A stretch of DNA of 64,000 bases from Loxodes magnus (taxonomy: Eukaryota; Ciliophora; Karyorelictea; Loxodida; Loxodidae). Within the stretch, counting starts at the first letter, position 1, and each line of letters starts with the position of its first letter. The stretch lies in assembly GCA_946699065.1 (NCBI GenBank), contig CAMPDV010000386.1:124001-188000 (forward strand), read 5' to 3'. Below, piece by piece: positions 49,620 through 61,609 of the stretch. The notes under the pieces are model-generated. The model saw only the letters and a list, made by a program, of their open reading frames with translations. It did no database searches and was not told the DNA's origin. Both the position numbers and the translations under genes were made by a program.

Positions 49620-51336
49620 ATGCAAGATAGTAGTTAAATGTTTGATGAAATCCAAATGTTTTATGAAGGTTAAATGTGATAAATCAACAAAAAAGTTATT
49701 TAGGCTAATCCAAATCTTAATAATCCTTTACTTACTTAAATCCAATTAGTTCAAATCTTCAAGGAAATGATAAACTTTAACTATGAAGAAGGTTTTAAAG
49801 ATATTCCTCTCTTAATAATTAAGATTTTTAGATTAAAATCAACATAGGATATAGCACTAATAGAACCTTTAGCTACTTTAATGATATAAAGCGGAATTTT
49901 TTAGGATTTTTTTTTCAATTTTGGGTTAGAATATTGACGATACCTACCAAGCTGAATTATGTTGATTGTTCTTAAATATTTCTTCTTTGAGTTCAAATTA
50001 TATAACCTTAATAGTAGAAATGGGAATAATAGGAAAGTTTATGAACTTGATATAAACTACATAAAGCAATGAAGTCCTTTTAAATTGCATTTGAGGACTT
50101 GGAAATATTGCAGGAGATTCCACTTACTATAGAGATTTATTAAATTAGCAGGGATTTATAGATTAAATTATCTGGCTACTCTAAAACTTCAGCTAATTAA
50201 ATAGAAACCTTTTAAAAAACTCCGTTTGATCTCTTTCGAATTTAATCAGAGGAAAGCCTTCTCCTCCAGTTGAGCATCTACAAAAGACAATTCCTATTCT
50301 CTTACAACTAGTAAATATAGATGATTAGGATATTTTAATAGATACTTGCTGAAGTTTATACTACATTTCTGAGCACTCTGAATTCTTTACTTACATATCT
50401 TAGCCATAAATTTTACAGAGATTTTTTGCTTTAATCATGCAAAATTATATTACTGCCGTTCCATGTTTACGAATCATAGGAAATTTAGTAAGTTTCAGTG
50501 ATGTGTACTCTAATTTATTGATATAAAATGGAATTCTTATTATATACTAGTAAAAGTTACAAGAAGCCATTACAAAAAAAGTAGTAATTAAAGAAATACT
50601 TTGAACTCTAAGTAATTTAGCAGCTAATAGTGCATCATAGGTAGAATAGATAATTGCAAGCAATATTTTATAATAAGTTTCCAAAATTATTTTATATCAA
50701 AGCTTTGATATTTTTAAAGAAGGAGCTTGAGTATTTTTGAACTGCTGGTTTATTTCTTTGGATAGTTAGAAATAATATTTACTGAATTGCTAGATTATCC
50801 CCATTTTTATAAGAGCATTAAGAGTATTTGATGAAAAACTTTAACTCGAAGTTTTGTAAATTTTGCCTGATCTTTTCTTAAGTTAAGAAATATTAAACTT
50901 AAATGTAATAGAATCTTTTTAAAATGAACAAGGGTTTGATGCATTAGTAAGTTTAATATCTCATAAAAATTAGCAAATATAATAACGAGCATAGCATATC
51001 TTATAGAATTTCTTCTAGTCATAGTATTAATCACTAGATATTAATAAATTAATACAAATGGATTAACTTAGATAGTAAGAACTTCATTAATAAGAAGATC
51101 AAGATGAAATTCAACAAAGAATTATGAACTTTAGCATAAAAGAAAATTAAGGAACTTAAAAATTTTTTCAAATTTTTTAACTATAAACAAAATTCTAAAT
51201 TCAACTAGCATTCTCTTATTTTCTGCTATAACTAAGCGCTTTTTAGGTAATAGCTTTAATTACTCTACATCTAGCTATATTTATTTTAAAAAAGTAAATA
51301 ATTATTATTAAAATTTTCTATATAATGGGGGTTTGA
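49620..51336 (+). CDS. importin-alpha-like armadillo protein lacking the IBB domain, with one apparent frameshift
   Basis: The product is a chain of armadillo repeats. Diagnostic importin-alpha phrases include Ile-Trp-Gly-Leu-Gly-Asn-Ile-Ala-Gly-Asp-Ser then Tyr-Arg-Asp, Trp-Ser-Leu-Ser-Asn-Leu-Ile-Arg-Gly-Lys-Pro, Cys-Trp-Ser-Leu-Tyr-Tyr and Trp-Thr-Leu-Ser-Asn-Leu-Ala-Ala. These Trp and Asn ladders bind nuclear localisation signals in the family. The usual N-terminal importin-beta-binding domain is missing; the frame begins almost at the first repeat. A nine-T run (49907-49915) must lose one base to join the first 96 codons to the rest; with that, 49620-51336 is an exact multiple of three (571 residues). 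The acidic, Gln-rich end passes at about 51180 into hydrophobic sequence, so the true end may be earlier if TAA can stop. Role: cargo adaptor for nuclear import. Confidence 0.82.
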
Positions 51337-51339
51337 AAA

Positions 51340-52520
51340 GAACTAAATTAATGAGATATTCTAACTTAAAAGTTTAAAATTTAGAAATGTTAGTTAGAGT
51401 TTAAATTAACTTGATCAATTGAAAACGAATAAAATCATATATCTTTATCTTTCAGAGCATCAATAAATTTATTTCAAATTAGTTTTAGTTCATTAAAAAA
51501 TACAATTTTATATCTCATTGAGTTAATAATAGAAACTTATGACAAAGAACAAGATAAGAAAAATAAAATTTATACAAACTGCTTCTTTACTAATTTTTAA
51601 CTTATTAAAAAAGAACAAATTTTAGAATTAAATTTAAAGAGTTACTTTGAGATATTAAATCAGAAAAATACATTTTAAATATTTTATATCTAGTATTATA
51701 AAATTATATCATCATCCTTAAATATTCTTATATATTGATTAATTATTAAAATTCTCTCTTCTCTAATGTAAATTTCTTTTGCTAATTGTGATTTATTTTT
51801 CATTTTATTAATTATATTTATAGATTTTCTTTTATAGGCCTTGCAGTTAATCCCATAATATCATTTTAGCTTTCTTTTTCTTCATCTACTTAAATAGCTA
51901 AGGTATTATTATAATAAACTATTAGAACCCATTTAATGAAGATAAAATAAAAAAAAATAATAAAAATTCCTTCTAAAATTTGAATTTTAATATCAAGTTT
52001 TTCGTTTTTAAGCTATTATGACAATCAAATAATTATTAATAACGAAATAAAATAAAAAGATTGGAGAGTTTAAGTTATTGCTATTTTTATATTTCTATGC
52101 TTAACTTAACTTAAATTATAAAATAAGTACTAAGTTTATTTAAAATACATCTAATTTAAATTTTTATTTCAAGGACAAGCATAAATTGAAAAAATGCATA
52201 TAAATTATATTAATTATATATATTTATTTTATAATTAGATCTGATATCATTTATTAATTCTTTAAATTGATTATTAAGAGTTGTAATTAAAATTTAGCAT
52301 TTGTAGATTTTAACGAAAAGGTTAACTAAAGTCTATTTTGCTCTATTTTGCGTATATAAAAATAAAAAATAATAGCTATGATAAAAAAGGATTAGATATC
52401 GAAGAATTATTATTTAATATTGCACCTAATATAGATATCTCTGCTTCTATTTTCCTTATCTAATTTTTATAATTTAATTAAAATTTATTTATTATTATTA
52501 TATATTATTTTTTTAAAACC
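51340..52520. other. A+T-rich stretch, no supported gene
   Basis: Low-complexity sequence between the importin-like gene and the structured repeat cluster. Nothing supported. Confidence 0.4.
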
Positions 52521-52527
52521 ACCATAG

Positions 52528-52665
52528 TTGTTCGAAGCTGAACAACAAGGTCATCTTCATCAGAGGTTGGGGAAGTTAAGGACCCATAGTCGACTTTATG
52601 TCTTCCTCTGCTTTGGTTTGGCCTCGAGACATAAGATTCTTAGACCTTCGGCACTGGCTTAATTT
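52528..52665 (+). repeat. dispersed structured repeat, partial diverged copy
   Basis: Carries the 5' inverted repeat TTGTTC-GAAGCT-GAACAACAA and the CTTCATCAGAGGTTGGG block with its CCTCTGCTTTGG partner, then diverges. It lies about 40 bp upstream of a fuller copy, so the two form a tandem pair. Confidence 0.65.
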
Positions 52666-52703
52666 TGATTTAATTCTGGAACTAAAAAGAAATAATATTG
52701 CGA

Positions 52704-53005
52704 GCTTCATCAGAGGTTGGGGAAGCTAAGTACCCATAATTGACACATGTCGTCCTCTACTTTGGTGATGCAATGAGACACAATTCTGCCATGTCCTTGG
52801 ACCTCCAGCAAGTATTAAAGATTACGAGTATTCTAAAATTATATCAGTATTGAACATTTTTATCAGTATTGTATAATTATACCAGTATTGAACAAGGTTT
52901 ATCAGTATCTGATAATTTTATCAGTAACAAACATTCTTGTCAGTATGAAACATTTTTTTAAAGAGCTGCGCACCAACGAGAGTGTTACGCGCTCTATAAT
53001 CAAAT
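52704..53005 (+). repeat. dispersed structured repeat, copy 3
   Basis: Closely similar to 16331-16630 along its whole length: the GCTTCATCAGAGGTTGGG block, the same spacing of paired segments, about six TATCAGTATTGAACA-type tandem units, the terminal stem-loop (52962-52995) and the tail CTCTATAATCAAATTTATT. Differences are mostly single-base changes, some of which keep pairing in the stems. No ORF is shared between the copies, so conservation is at the DNA or RNA level. Confidence 0.75.
52962..52995 (+). repeat. terminal stem-loop, copy 3
   Basis: AGAGC-T-GCG-CAC, loop CAACGAGA, GTG-TTA-CGC-GCTCT: an eleven-pair interrupted stem. Confidence 0.7.
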
Positions 53006-53009
53006 TTAT

Positions 53010-53380
53010 TTATATTATAAAATGGAAGTTGGTCGCGTCAGACAAATTAGTAGGTAATCTGGTGCAGTGTATATTGCATTGTGAGTAATCTCGCACTAGA
53101 TGCCACCACGGGGAAGGGTGGATAAGCTTCGTTGAGATATACCTAACTTACCCCGAGGGTTCTCTCTAGCAGTATGAAAGTTTGACTGACGGGCCTTCTA
53201 ATTACCGACTTAATAACTAATTCTTATTTGGACCTTATTCAAGAAGACTGAAGCATTTGACTCAAGATTTAAGAATAGATTTTAATGAGAAGATTCCCGA
53301 TTTGGAGAAGCTGACATGACTCATCGGACCTCTAGAATTTTAACAAGAAACATGAGAACATTTTTCTTAATATTAATATT
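53010..53380 (+). ncRNA. G+C-richer structured tract, possible RNA gene or element body
   Basis: Base composition resembles neither the coding nor the intergenic DNA. Several nested pairings are visible: CCACC with GGTGG and CGGGG with CCCCG around 53100-53155, and CTAGA with TCTAG enclosing them. It runs directly from the end of copy 3 to the stem-loop at 53384. No frame gives a recognisable protein. I could not match it to tRNA, 5S rRNA, SRP, RNase P or snRNA consensus elements. It may be the body of another repeat element with the same 3' end. Confidence 0.4.
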
Positions 53381-53383
53381 GAA

Positions 53384-53430
53384 AGAGCTGCGCACCAATG
53401 AGGTATTACGCGCTCTATAATAATTTGTAT
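53384..53430 (+). repeat. terminal stem-loop with (TTTA)n tail, copy 4
   Basis: AGAGC-T-GCG ... CGC-GCTCT at 53384-53416 with loop CCAATGAGG, followed by TATAATAATTTG and a run of TATT units. Same 3' signature as the three other copies. Confidence 0.7.
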
Positions 53431-53434
53431 TTAT

Positions 53435-56400
53435 TTATTTATTAATATTTACTCAAAATTTTTTAATTTTATTTCAAAAAAGAAGCAAAATAATCCTGTT
53501 AAATTTAAAACTTATAAAATAATCATTTTAATTATATTTTGGACTATTTAATAAGTTAAAATCATTTCAACTACCTTTAATTATAAATCACACACATTGA
53601 GCAACTTTATACATTTTGCTTATATCAGATATTAAAAATAAAATTAAAGCAATCATAATCTTCTATTTTATATTCTTAACTCAGCTAAATGATTAGTATC
53701 TTTAAGAATTGGGATATTAGGGAAAACAATTAATTTATATGATTTTTATATCTTTCAAATTAATAGAAAATTAGAGATAATTAAGCTTTAATAGGTAATA
53801 GCCAAATTTTAACCAGCATTCTATTATGTTGACTCTTTAATTTGATATATTTATATATTTGTTTGAGGTTATAATCAAAATAAATAAATATTTCAATTAA
53901 TAAGCATCTAATTAATAGTAAAGCAGGGGCATTTTAAACTTATCAAAGCACAATTTACCCCTTTTTAATATTTTAAATTACACTATTAATACTTAGAATA
54001 CCTTTAGTTATTTTATATAATTTTAACTTTATTTAATTTAAAAACGTATTATTAATATAAAATTTAGACAAAAAGGAACTTAAAGTTAAGTTTTTAGATA
54101 GGATAGAAAATAGTTAAACAATTAAATCAACTCTAAATAAAAAAATTTCTTCTATTAGTTATTCTTTTAATTAATTAGAGCCTTTTAATTTCTAAAGTAG
54201 TTCACTTATTTCTAATTTGATTATTAATATTTACCTTTTAACTAAGCATTTCTATATTATTAGGAAAAATATTTTATTTAATATAAGTACTCCAACTAAT
54301 TATTATCTGAGAAGAATCAAGCAATAGAGAATAGTTTATTAAGATAGTTTGAATTTAATTTTACTAAGTTTTTAAATTTATCTAATTGTATATTTATAGT
54401 AAATAAGTAATCTAACCTTTATCTATTTTTATAAATTAACTAACCAATGTAGAAATTAAGTAAATCAAAGCTAAAGCTACAATTATATTACAAACAACTT
54501 CAAATGTTTTTTTAATTTTAAAATATAAAAGCTCTTAATTAAAACCTCTCTTCAAAATATCTAATGCGTATTTAATAAAGAATAAATAAAGTAATGCACT
54601 CACACTTTATCATTATGAAAGCAAAAGAATAAAAATTAATGAAAACTAATGATAAATTGAATTTATTTAATAAAGCCCATAATTTATTAGCTAATAGAAT
54701 AGTAAACTTTTTATTTGAAAAAACAACTTTAGGAAATCAATATTATTCTTAATGAATCACAACTTAAAATATATTTAGTTTTTAGGATAAATAGAATAAG
54801 ATTAACTTATAAAATTTAATACCAAAAGGCAAAAAGAACTTATACAATAAAATAAAAGATTTATAAATTTTTTTAATTTGGATATAATTAATAATATCTG
54901 AGACATATACAGATATTATTATAATTAAAATTTAATAATAAATTAAAGTTGTAAAAACAGTGCATTTCTGAATTTACTAGTTATTTTTAATGTTGTAAAT
55001 AATAAAAGCTTTTCTTAAATATTTTTCCTCTGAAATAGAAAATTTTAAAGTTAAATTTTAAAATTATTAATAAATTGATAAGCTTAAAAGGCCTAATTAG
55101 GCAAAGCTAAAATAATTTTTATTATATAAAAAAATTATAGTTCAAAGTTGCTTCAATTGAATACTTATTACAAATCTGATGAAATTGAAGCCCAGTTACA
55201 TGGTAATCGATTTAAATTTTATTTAAACTTAAATAATAATAACTAATACCTAAACTTTCTTATATAATTTACTTTTATAGTGCTAAAACAGCAGACATTT
55301 AGTTTTGATAAATTGCAATAAAATAGATTTCTCGATTTTCAAAGCGTTTTCCTCCTATTATATGCTTAATTTTAGTAAAAATCAACAATTATTTGATTTA
55401 ATCCTACCTACGACCTTGCTCTAAGTATGAAGTTTATAATAATTTTCAATTATTATAGCTTTAGTTTTTTTAATTTGGTCTTAAAATAATATGAAAGTTA
55501 AAACTTAGTCCTTTTATATCTTTAAATGATGAAATAACTCAATCAAATAGTTATCATTTAGCCTTTAATTTCCTAGCTAATTATTACATCTTTGCTTATT
55601 AACTTGAATTACTCTTTGCTTTACTACTAAAAAAACTTTATAACTATTTGAATTATTTAAAGATATAGATAGACTTATACCTATCTATTGTATACTTATT
55701 AAATCTATTTTTTTTTATTATTTTTAATTCTTTTTTTTAAGTGATTGGTTTTATAAAATGTTTTATAGTGTTCTTTTACCCTTAATATGCTAATTAAAAT
55801 AAATAAATTTTAACTTATATAAATAATAGAAATATAGAAAATAAGCTTAATTATCTAAATAAGAAATTTGACTATATCTGCTAGGCTATTATTACCTCTT
55901 TATTTTCTAATTTTGATATAAGAATTATTAAAGCTTGTTTATGCTCAATAGTTCTTCTTTTTATTAACATTACTATAGCTTTAGTAATATAAGGATAATA
56001 AAGCTTTAAGTTGATATAAGACTTTAACTTCTATTCTGCTTTGCAAATAAGCTATTATTCTTTCTCCTTTAATTAAAGCTCTTTGACTTAAAATTAAATA
56101 AGATAACTTTAATTAATCTGATTTATAAACTTATTTTCTTTCAAGTTTTAGAAATGTTTTATCATTAAAATCAATCTAAATTGGTAATGAATAAAGAGAT
56201 AAATAGGCAAAGCTTCTTACTAAGATATGATTAATAATAAGCTAGTGATTACTTTCTAAATAATTTATAGTTAAGATTCAAAGCATAAATTGAGAAAATA
56301 TTTAAACTTTACATCAAAGAATTAAATATACTTAAGAACTTATTCTAAGCTAGCTAAACTCTCTTCTTTAATTATAAATAATTAGCCATTTGTGTTAAGT

Positions 56401-56902
56401 TGCTTACTAAGAGTTTCAATTCTATTTAAGAAAACCTTTTTAGGATATTAGAGCTTCTTACTAAAATTTAGCAATATATTCAAATAATCAAATTTATTAA
56501 GATAATAAGTATATTTATTTATAATTGATTTAACTTACTCTTAGCTGAAATTGCAGTCATACGCATATGCTATGAGATAACTTAAAAGAGGATAACCAAA
56601 AGATTAAAAAATAACTATTTCTAATATCTTAATTAATGATAACTTAAGAGTTAGCTATAATTCTATCTTATCATTTAATCAGTAATTCTATAATTAAAAT
56701 ATAGTAGAAGATTCTCTAGATTTAGAAAATAATTATGCAATAATTGATTCCGAGGCTTAAAATTAAATATTCATATTTTGTTTAATTTTTATCTTAAATT
56801 AATAAACTAAAAGAGAGTTTATAAAGAGGTTTAAAGGTTTTTAAAGAAATTGAAAAGACTTAAAGCTATATAAATTTTAATAGGTTGTTTGTCAGTATTT
56901 TA
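53435..56902. other. A+T-rich stretch, no supported gene
   Basis: No motif, paralog or composition island seen before the stop codon of receptor C at 56903. Confidence 0.4.
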
Positions 56903-59900
56903 TCACTTTTCTTCATAACTATTAACGGAAATTTGAAGATCCTAAGTCTTTACTATTTTAGGTTCTTCAGAATTTTTTCTTCCTTAACTATTTTATTAAT
57001 CTTCCGATTCTAATTTATTTTGAAATTATATAGTGTCTAGGCCAAATGAAATTTCCTTCATTTTCGATTCATTCAGTGTGTTCGTATTTTCTAATTCATA
57101 GGTTGTTTCATATTTAAAAACCTAACTGTCATTAGCAACATTACTATTACTTTGTGCAGATTCACTATTACTTTGTGCAGATTCACTATTATTATCAGAA
57201 ACTTCTTAAAACCACTGCTATTTACTAGTCTAATCATGATGTTATTAGCCTTTAATATATATAAACCCTTCAAGATCAGCTAGAAATAAACTTTACCTCA
57301 ATTTTTTTTGCTGCTCTGTTCTAGAGTTTCTAACGTTTTAAAAAAGGCTTGTTCTCATCATAATCATTCTTGTTCTTTGCATATTAACATGATCAATAAG
57401 AAGTTCTACACCTGCTCATGGTCGAAAAGCGAACCTAAACAATTTAATCAAGTCAGGCTTTAGTTGTTTCAAATAATTGGGGTATTTTCGTTAATAAATA
57501 GTACCAAAAGCGAACAAAGAAATAATTCCCAGCGAATAAAATATAATCAAAACTAATGAAGTCCCACAAACTTGCCCTATAGAGACTATGATAGAGGTAT
57601 AAAAGATGACAGCAAAGGCAATAGTCTATAAGAAATTAACTTTCATAAAAGAATAAGGTTTAGATATCAGTATATAAATTAAAAATAAAAGTACTATTCC
57701 ACCAAATACAAAACCCTATTCTTTTTCATGTCGTTATTCGGTTAGTTTATTGACAATATTTACAACAATCAAAAAGTAAGTCTTAGAGAGTATAAAACTA
57801 GGTTTTTACTTAATGTGCAAATTTTCATTTAAGTCTTATCAATGAGGCCATGAAAGAATAACTAAAGGCAAATATATAAACAAATTTATGCTAGAAAGAA
57901 TAATTGATATCAAGTGAAAATCTGAAAAGCAGGTTGTAGAGCAGTCAGATACCAAAAAGCTTTCACTCCAATTTATATCAAAGTTCAAATTTTTATCTTG
58001 TCCATTAAGACATTGGAATGGTTCAGTCAGCATGAAAATAATAGGTAGAAATGTTACTTCTATAAACATCTACGAAAAATTACGGGAAATTATTCCTAAA
58101 TATCGAAATACGAGATGCTTTTACTCAAAAATTAATTCAAACCTAAAGATTAGTGCAAAAATTAGCAAAGTTGTAATAACAGCTAATGCTTAGAAAATAT
58201 AGAAAAAAATTCAAAAAACAAAATTAGGAAATTTATAGTTGACTAAGTCAATTGTAAATGTTTTTATCAAAATGCTTATATATACTGGAAATATAGCGTT
58301 CAAGTCTGGTCCTATAGCTAAATATTAGAAAAATTGAATTAATAGAACGAAAATGAAAAGTTAATCATCATTCGACATATAAACTTCTTTATCCAATTTT
58401 TAGTGCTTTCTTCTTCTTCAAATTTTATATCCACATAATAGTATAATCAATGTATAAAAAAGAATAACCAACATTGATATTAAACTTAAGTTAAATCCAT
58501 CAGTAAATTTATCTATTCATCGATCAGTAAAATCACAATTTTCGTCGTAGATGGTAAACTAGTCTGAAGGAGTTTATGTATTATTATCATTTCAAGTAGG
58601 CGATTTAGAAATGAATGTTCAAACAACGGCGCAAGTTACACAATATTCAAGATAAGGTTCTAAGTGTAGGTTTCAGTTTCAATCATAGACATTGTTAATG
58701 AACATATAATTAAGATTATCTCTAAAATTCTTACTTTTTTAGAATTTTACTGTACCACTGCAACCTGTAAACTTTCCCATCCTCATATTCTAAGATAAAA
58801 AGGCAGAATCCCAATAATCTTATCCTTAATCTATGCAGCTTTAAAGTCCATGTGCTATTATAAAAGGCTATTCTATATAATAGCAAGCAGAAACTCTTAT
58901 ATCTAGACATTCTTCTTATGCTTATTGAAGCCTTTGACCTTCTTCTCCAACATATTCTGTAGGAGTAATAGTAATAGATCCATGAAGTAACTTCTTAATA
59001 TTTTATAGCTGATCTTAATCATCTGCTGCATTTTCAACTACATTCGCAGTATATAAAATAATAAAATTAGTATCTCCTTTCTTTCATCCATACTCCATTA
59101 ATTTATTAGCTGTTCTTTTAATTAAGTTGACTGCAGGACTAGATACTATTATTTTTATTTCCTTAGACATAATTTCGAACGCAATATGCTCATAGAGTGT
59201 CATATTAAAGGTTTGCTCTTATAAAATAAAAGTAGTGTCATTTGAGTTAATAATATCTTTATCATTTTTCTTTACTCATTACACTATTTAATTATGAATT
59301 TTATAGTTTGAGGGCTCGAAAATTTCGAAAAATAAACCGAATCTATTTCATTTATTTCTTTCCATGAATTATATATACATATCTCCAAAAAGCTACCATG
59401 AAATATAATTATTAAAGGCATTCGGAAACTAACTAACACTTTGTAATTCGTCTTCTCTGCTACAGTAAGTATAAGGAGCATTATAACCAATTGCGTTTAA
59501 AACATAGTAAGCAGGAAGTCAGCTTATTATAACAAAACTGGCTTGGTGTGCAATTCCAATTTCATAATATCTTTCTGAAAACACTTTCAGAGTAAAATTT
59601 AAGTCTTGATATAATCCTCCGTAAGAGAAAGGATTAGCTTTGAGCAAGTAGTTGCTGAGCAAGCTTTGATCTTTATTTATGTAATCAATAATACAGGGAA
59701 TATGTAGAGGTGGAATCGTAATAGGAAGTCAAGACTCTTTTCCATTCGGTTCATTATTATTAGTAGAGTAAGACATTTCTATTGTTAAAATTTCAGGAGG
59801 AGGATTTAAACTTGGCCCAGGATACACTATTGCTTAAGTTTTGAAAGACTCACAATTTATAATCTAATAAACCTCTTCTGGCTTAGTATTTTAATTATTG

Positions 59901-60898
59901 TAAAGTGAAAACTTCGGAATTATTTGGCCGTTAGCTAAAAACATTTTACTTCTGTATTACTCAAATTACTCTCTAAAGCTACCCATTTGATCTATATAGT
60001 TATCTATAAAGTTTATGATATTTGAAATATAATGAAAAGTGAAGTCAAAGTAATTTTGAGGAATAAATCCTAAAGGAGTTAGAGCTAGAATTCCATTATC
60101 TAGGATGCTAAGATGGATTTTTGATTCGTTCATTACTATTTTTGTTATTTCTGGATCTATTAAATTAGAGGATTCTAGTCCAATTATTCACGCATACTAA
60201 TGTCCAGTCATCCTGAAAAAAGTTGCTATATTCAGGATAAAAGCCTATTAGCATAAATCAGCCTGCATTAAAATAACAGATGAGCCATATAATCTTATAT
60301 TTTTAGGTATTTCTGCCATTAGCCTATTTTGAATGTAGTTACTGCTGCATTAATTTTAGTTCAGTCCAAAATAAGAATTCAACGGAATATTTAACGAGGC
60401 GCTCACTTTCACTTCACTTTTATCTAAAGTCTCAATAGGCTTGAAAAATCTTGCCTCTTATTAGCTAATATAGGATATTTTTTTTAAATTTAGACTATTT
60501 AATAGTACCTACAGAGCTTAGCCTTCTTATTTATAGCTAGGAACTATTCAATACACATTTTCCCTCTAGAATTATTAATCAGTTCTATAAGCTACTAAAT
60601 AGATACATTTAAGCTATACTAAACGCATCATCTAAGTAAAATAAATATTGAAGCTAATATCTATGATTATATCTACTTTCCAATCTCTTACTTATCTCTC
60701 TATCTCTTCAGGTCTAAAAATCTACTCTTTCAAGAACAAAGGAAAAACCTAAAGATTAGTAAGGTTTGATCTATGAGCACTTAACTTATAAGAGATGTAT
60801 TCAGTTAGTTAAGGAACGGTCTTTTGTGAGGATAAAGTTAGAACATTAAGCGATTAAATTCTATTAAATATAGTAAATAGAAGAGGTAATAAATACAT
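56903..60898 (-). CDS. receptor C: paralog of receptor A
   Basis: ATG to TGA is 3996 nt, 1331 residues, no intron. It aligns with receptor A from the signal sequence (both have Ser-Leu-Asn-Val-Leu right after it) through the extracellular region, with long shared phrases such as Gly-Leu-Glu-Ser-Ser-Asn-Leu-Ile, Ser-Ile-Leu-Asp-Asn-Gly and Asn-Phe-Ile-Ile-Leu-Tyr-Thr-Ala-Asn-Val-Val-Glu-Asn. The first membrane segment is near residue 803 and the last near 1146, followed by Phe-Arg-Phe-Ala-Phe-Arg-Pro-Trp in both paralogs. The Glu/Ser/Asn-rich tail contains a duplicated heptapeptide (Glu-Ser-Ala-Gln-Ser-Asn-Ser twice, about 1238-1252) and ends Glu-Glu-Lys before TGA-TAA. Likely surface receptor of the same type as A; ligand unknown. 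Same strand as A but 45 kb away, so not a simple tandem pair. Confidence 0.86.
57143..57184 (-). repeat. in-frame 21-bp direct repeat in receptor C tail
   Basis: Two perfect 21-bp units coding for a seven-residue Ser/Glu/Ala/Gln/Asn repeat. In frame, so it does not disrupt the gene. Receptor A lacks it. Confidence 0.85.
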
Positions 60899-61230
60899 TT
60901 TTTTTACTTTATTTAAAATAAATCACTTTTATTAATGCAGTTAAGGTATTTTATAATCTCCCTTTATTTAATAATTATTAATTGTTGGTAATACTTTTAA
61001 TTTAAATCATTCTTAAATTTAAAGACCATTTGCTATAGGCATAATTTATATACAACTCTAATCTTATTTAAACTTTATATAACTTATGACCTTTAGTCCA
61101 ATATCTAAATAATTATACTATAAGTTCTTTCTTTTCTTAGCTTTATAAACTCTACTTTTTTAAATTGAATAAATAATAATGAAATCATTTAAATTCATTT
61201 ATCTATTTTGCTTCTAGTTGTTTTAACTAA
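60899..61230. other. intergenic region between divergent genes
   Basis: About 330 bp between the start of receptor C (minus) and a plus-strand ORF. It should hold both promoters. No recognisable element. Confidence 0.4.
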
Positions 61231-61605
61231 ATGGAGTATTTTGAAAAGAGAAAACTCTAAGCTTAATAATTATAGCAATATAAGCCAAAGGTATATAATC
61301 TTTTCTTTAAATTACATGGTAATTTCCTTCTTGTAAGATCATAAGCTTTAATTAAGCTACTGCTTAGGCTACTTTATATCAATTATTTATTTTGGAAGTT
61401 GCTGCTAAGCCAATTCTTTAATCTAATTAAGAAATTACTTTATTCTTTCTTTAAATATCTCCTTTTTATTCAAAGATAGTTATAAATTCCAAATTAGAAT
61501 AACTTTAAAATAAAAATAGAAGTGGTAGATTTGCTTTTACGAAGACAAATGGAGCACCAATAATAAAACATTCTTGATGCTATAAGTTAAAAAATAGAGA
61601 ATTGA
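61231..61605 (+). CDS. small unknown protein, 124 residues
   Basis: ATG to TGA is 375 nt in one frame. Gln-rich start, a central Leu/Phe/Tyr-rich part that could be one or two membrane segments, and a hydrophilic helical C-terminus ending Lys-Ile-Glu-Asn before TGA-TAA, the same stop context as in receptor C and the RING/PARP gene. The central part could also hide an intron whose length is a multiple of three. No family recognised. Confidence 0.4.
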
Positions 61606-61609
61606 TAAT

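Noticed and set aside
49860..49930. Short intron as the cause of the importin frameshift
   Set aside because: No GT..AG pair of suitable length surrounds the nine-T run.
16301..53005. Hammerhead or other small self-cleaving ribozyme in the repeats
   Set aside because: The CTGATGA/GAAA core of hammerheads is absent and no other ribozyme core was recognised.
52888..53088. Plus-strand ORF across the structured repeat
   Set aside because: It runs through the tandem units and the terminal stem-loop, whose conservation is at the DNA or RNA level, and the frame is not kept in the copy at 16.3 kb.
1365..59490. Short standard-code ORFs of 60-100 codons scattered over both strands
   Set aside because: They are chance frames or fragments of genes read under the wrong code. 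Several lie inside receptors A, B, C, the RING/PARP gene or the repeats.
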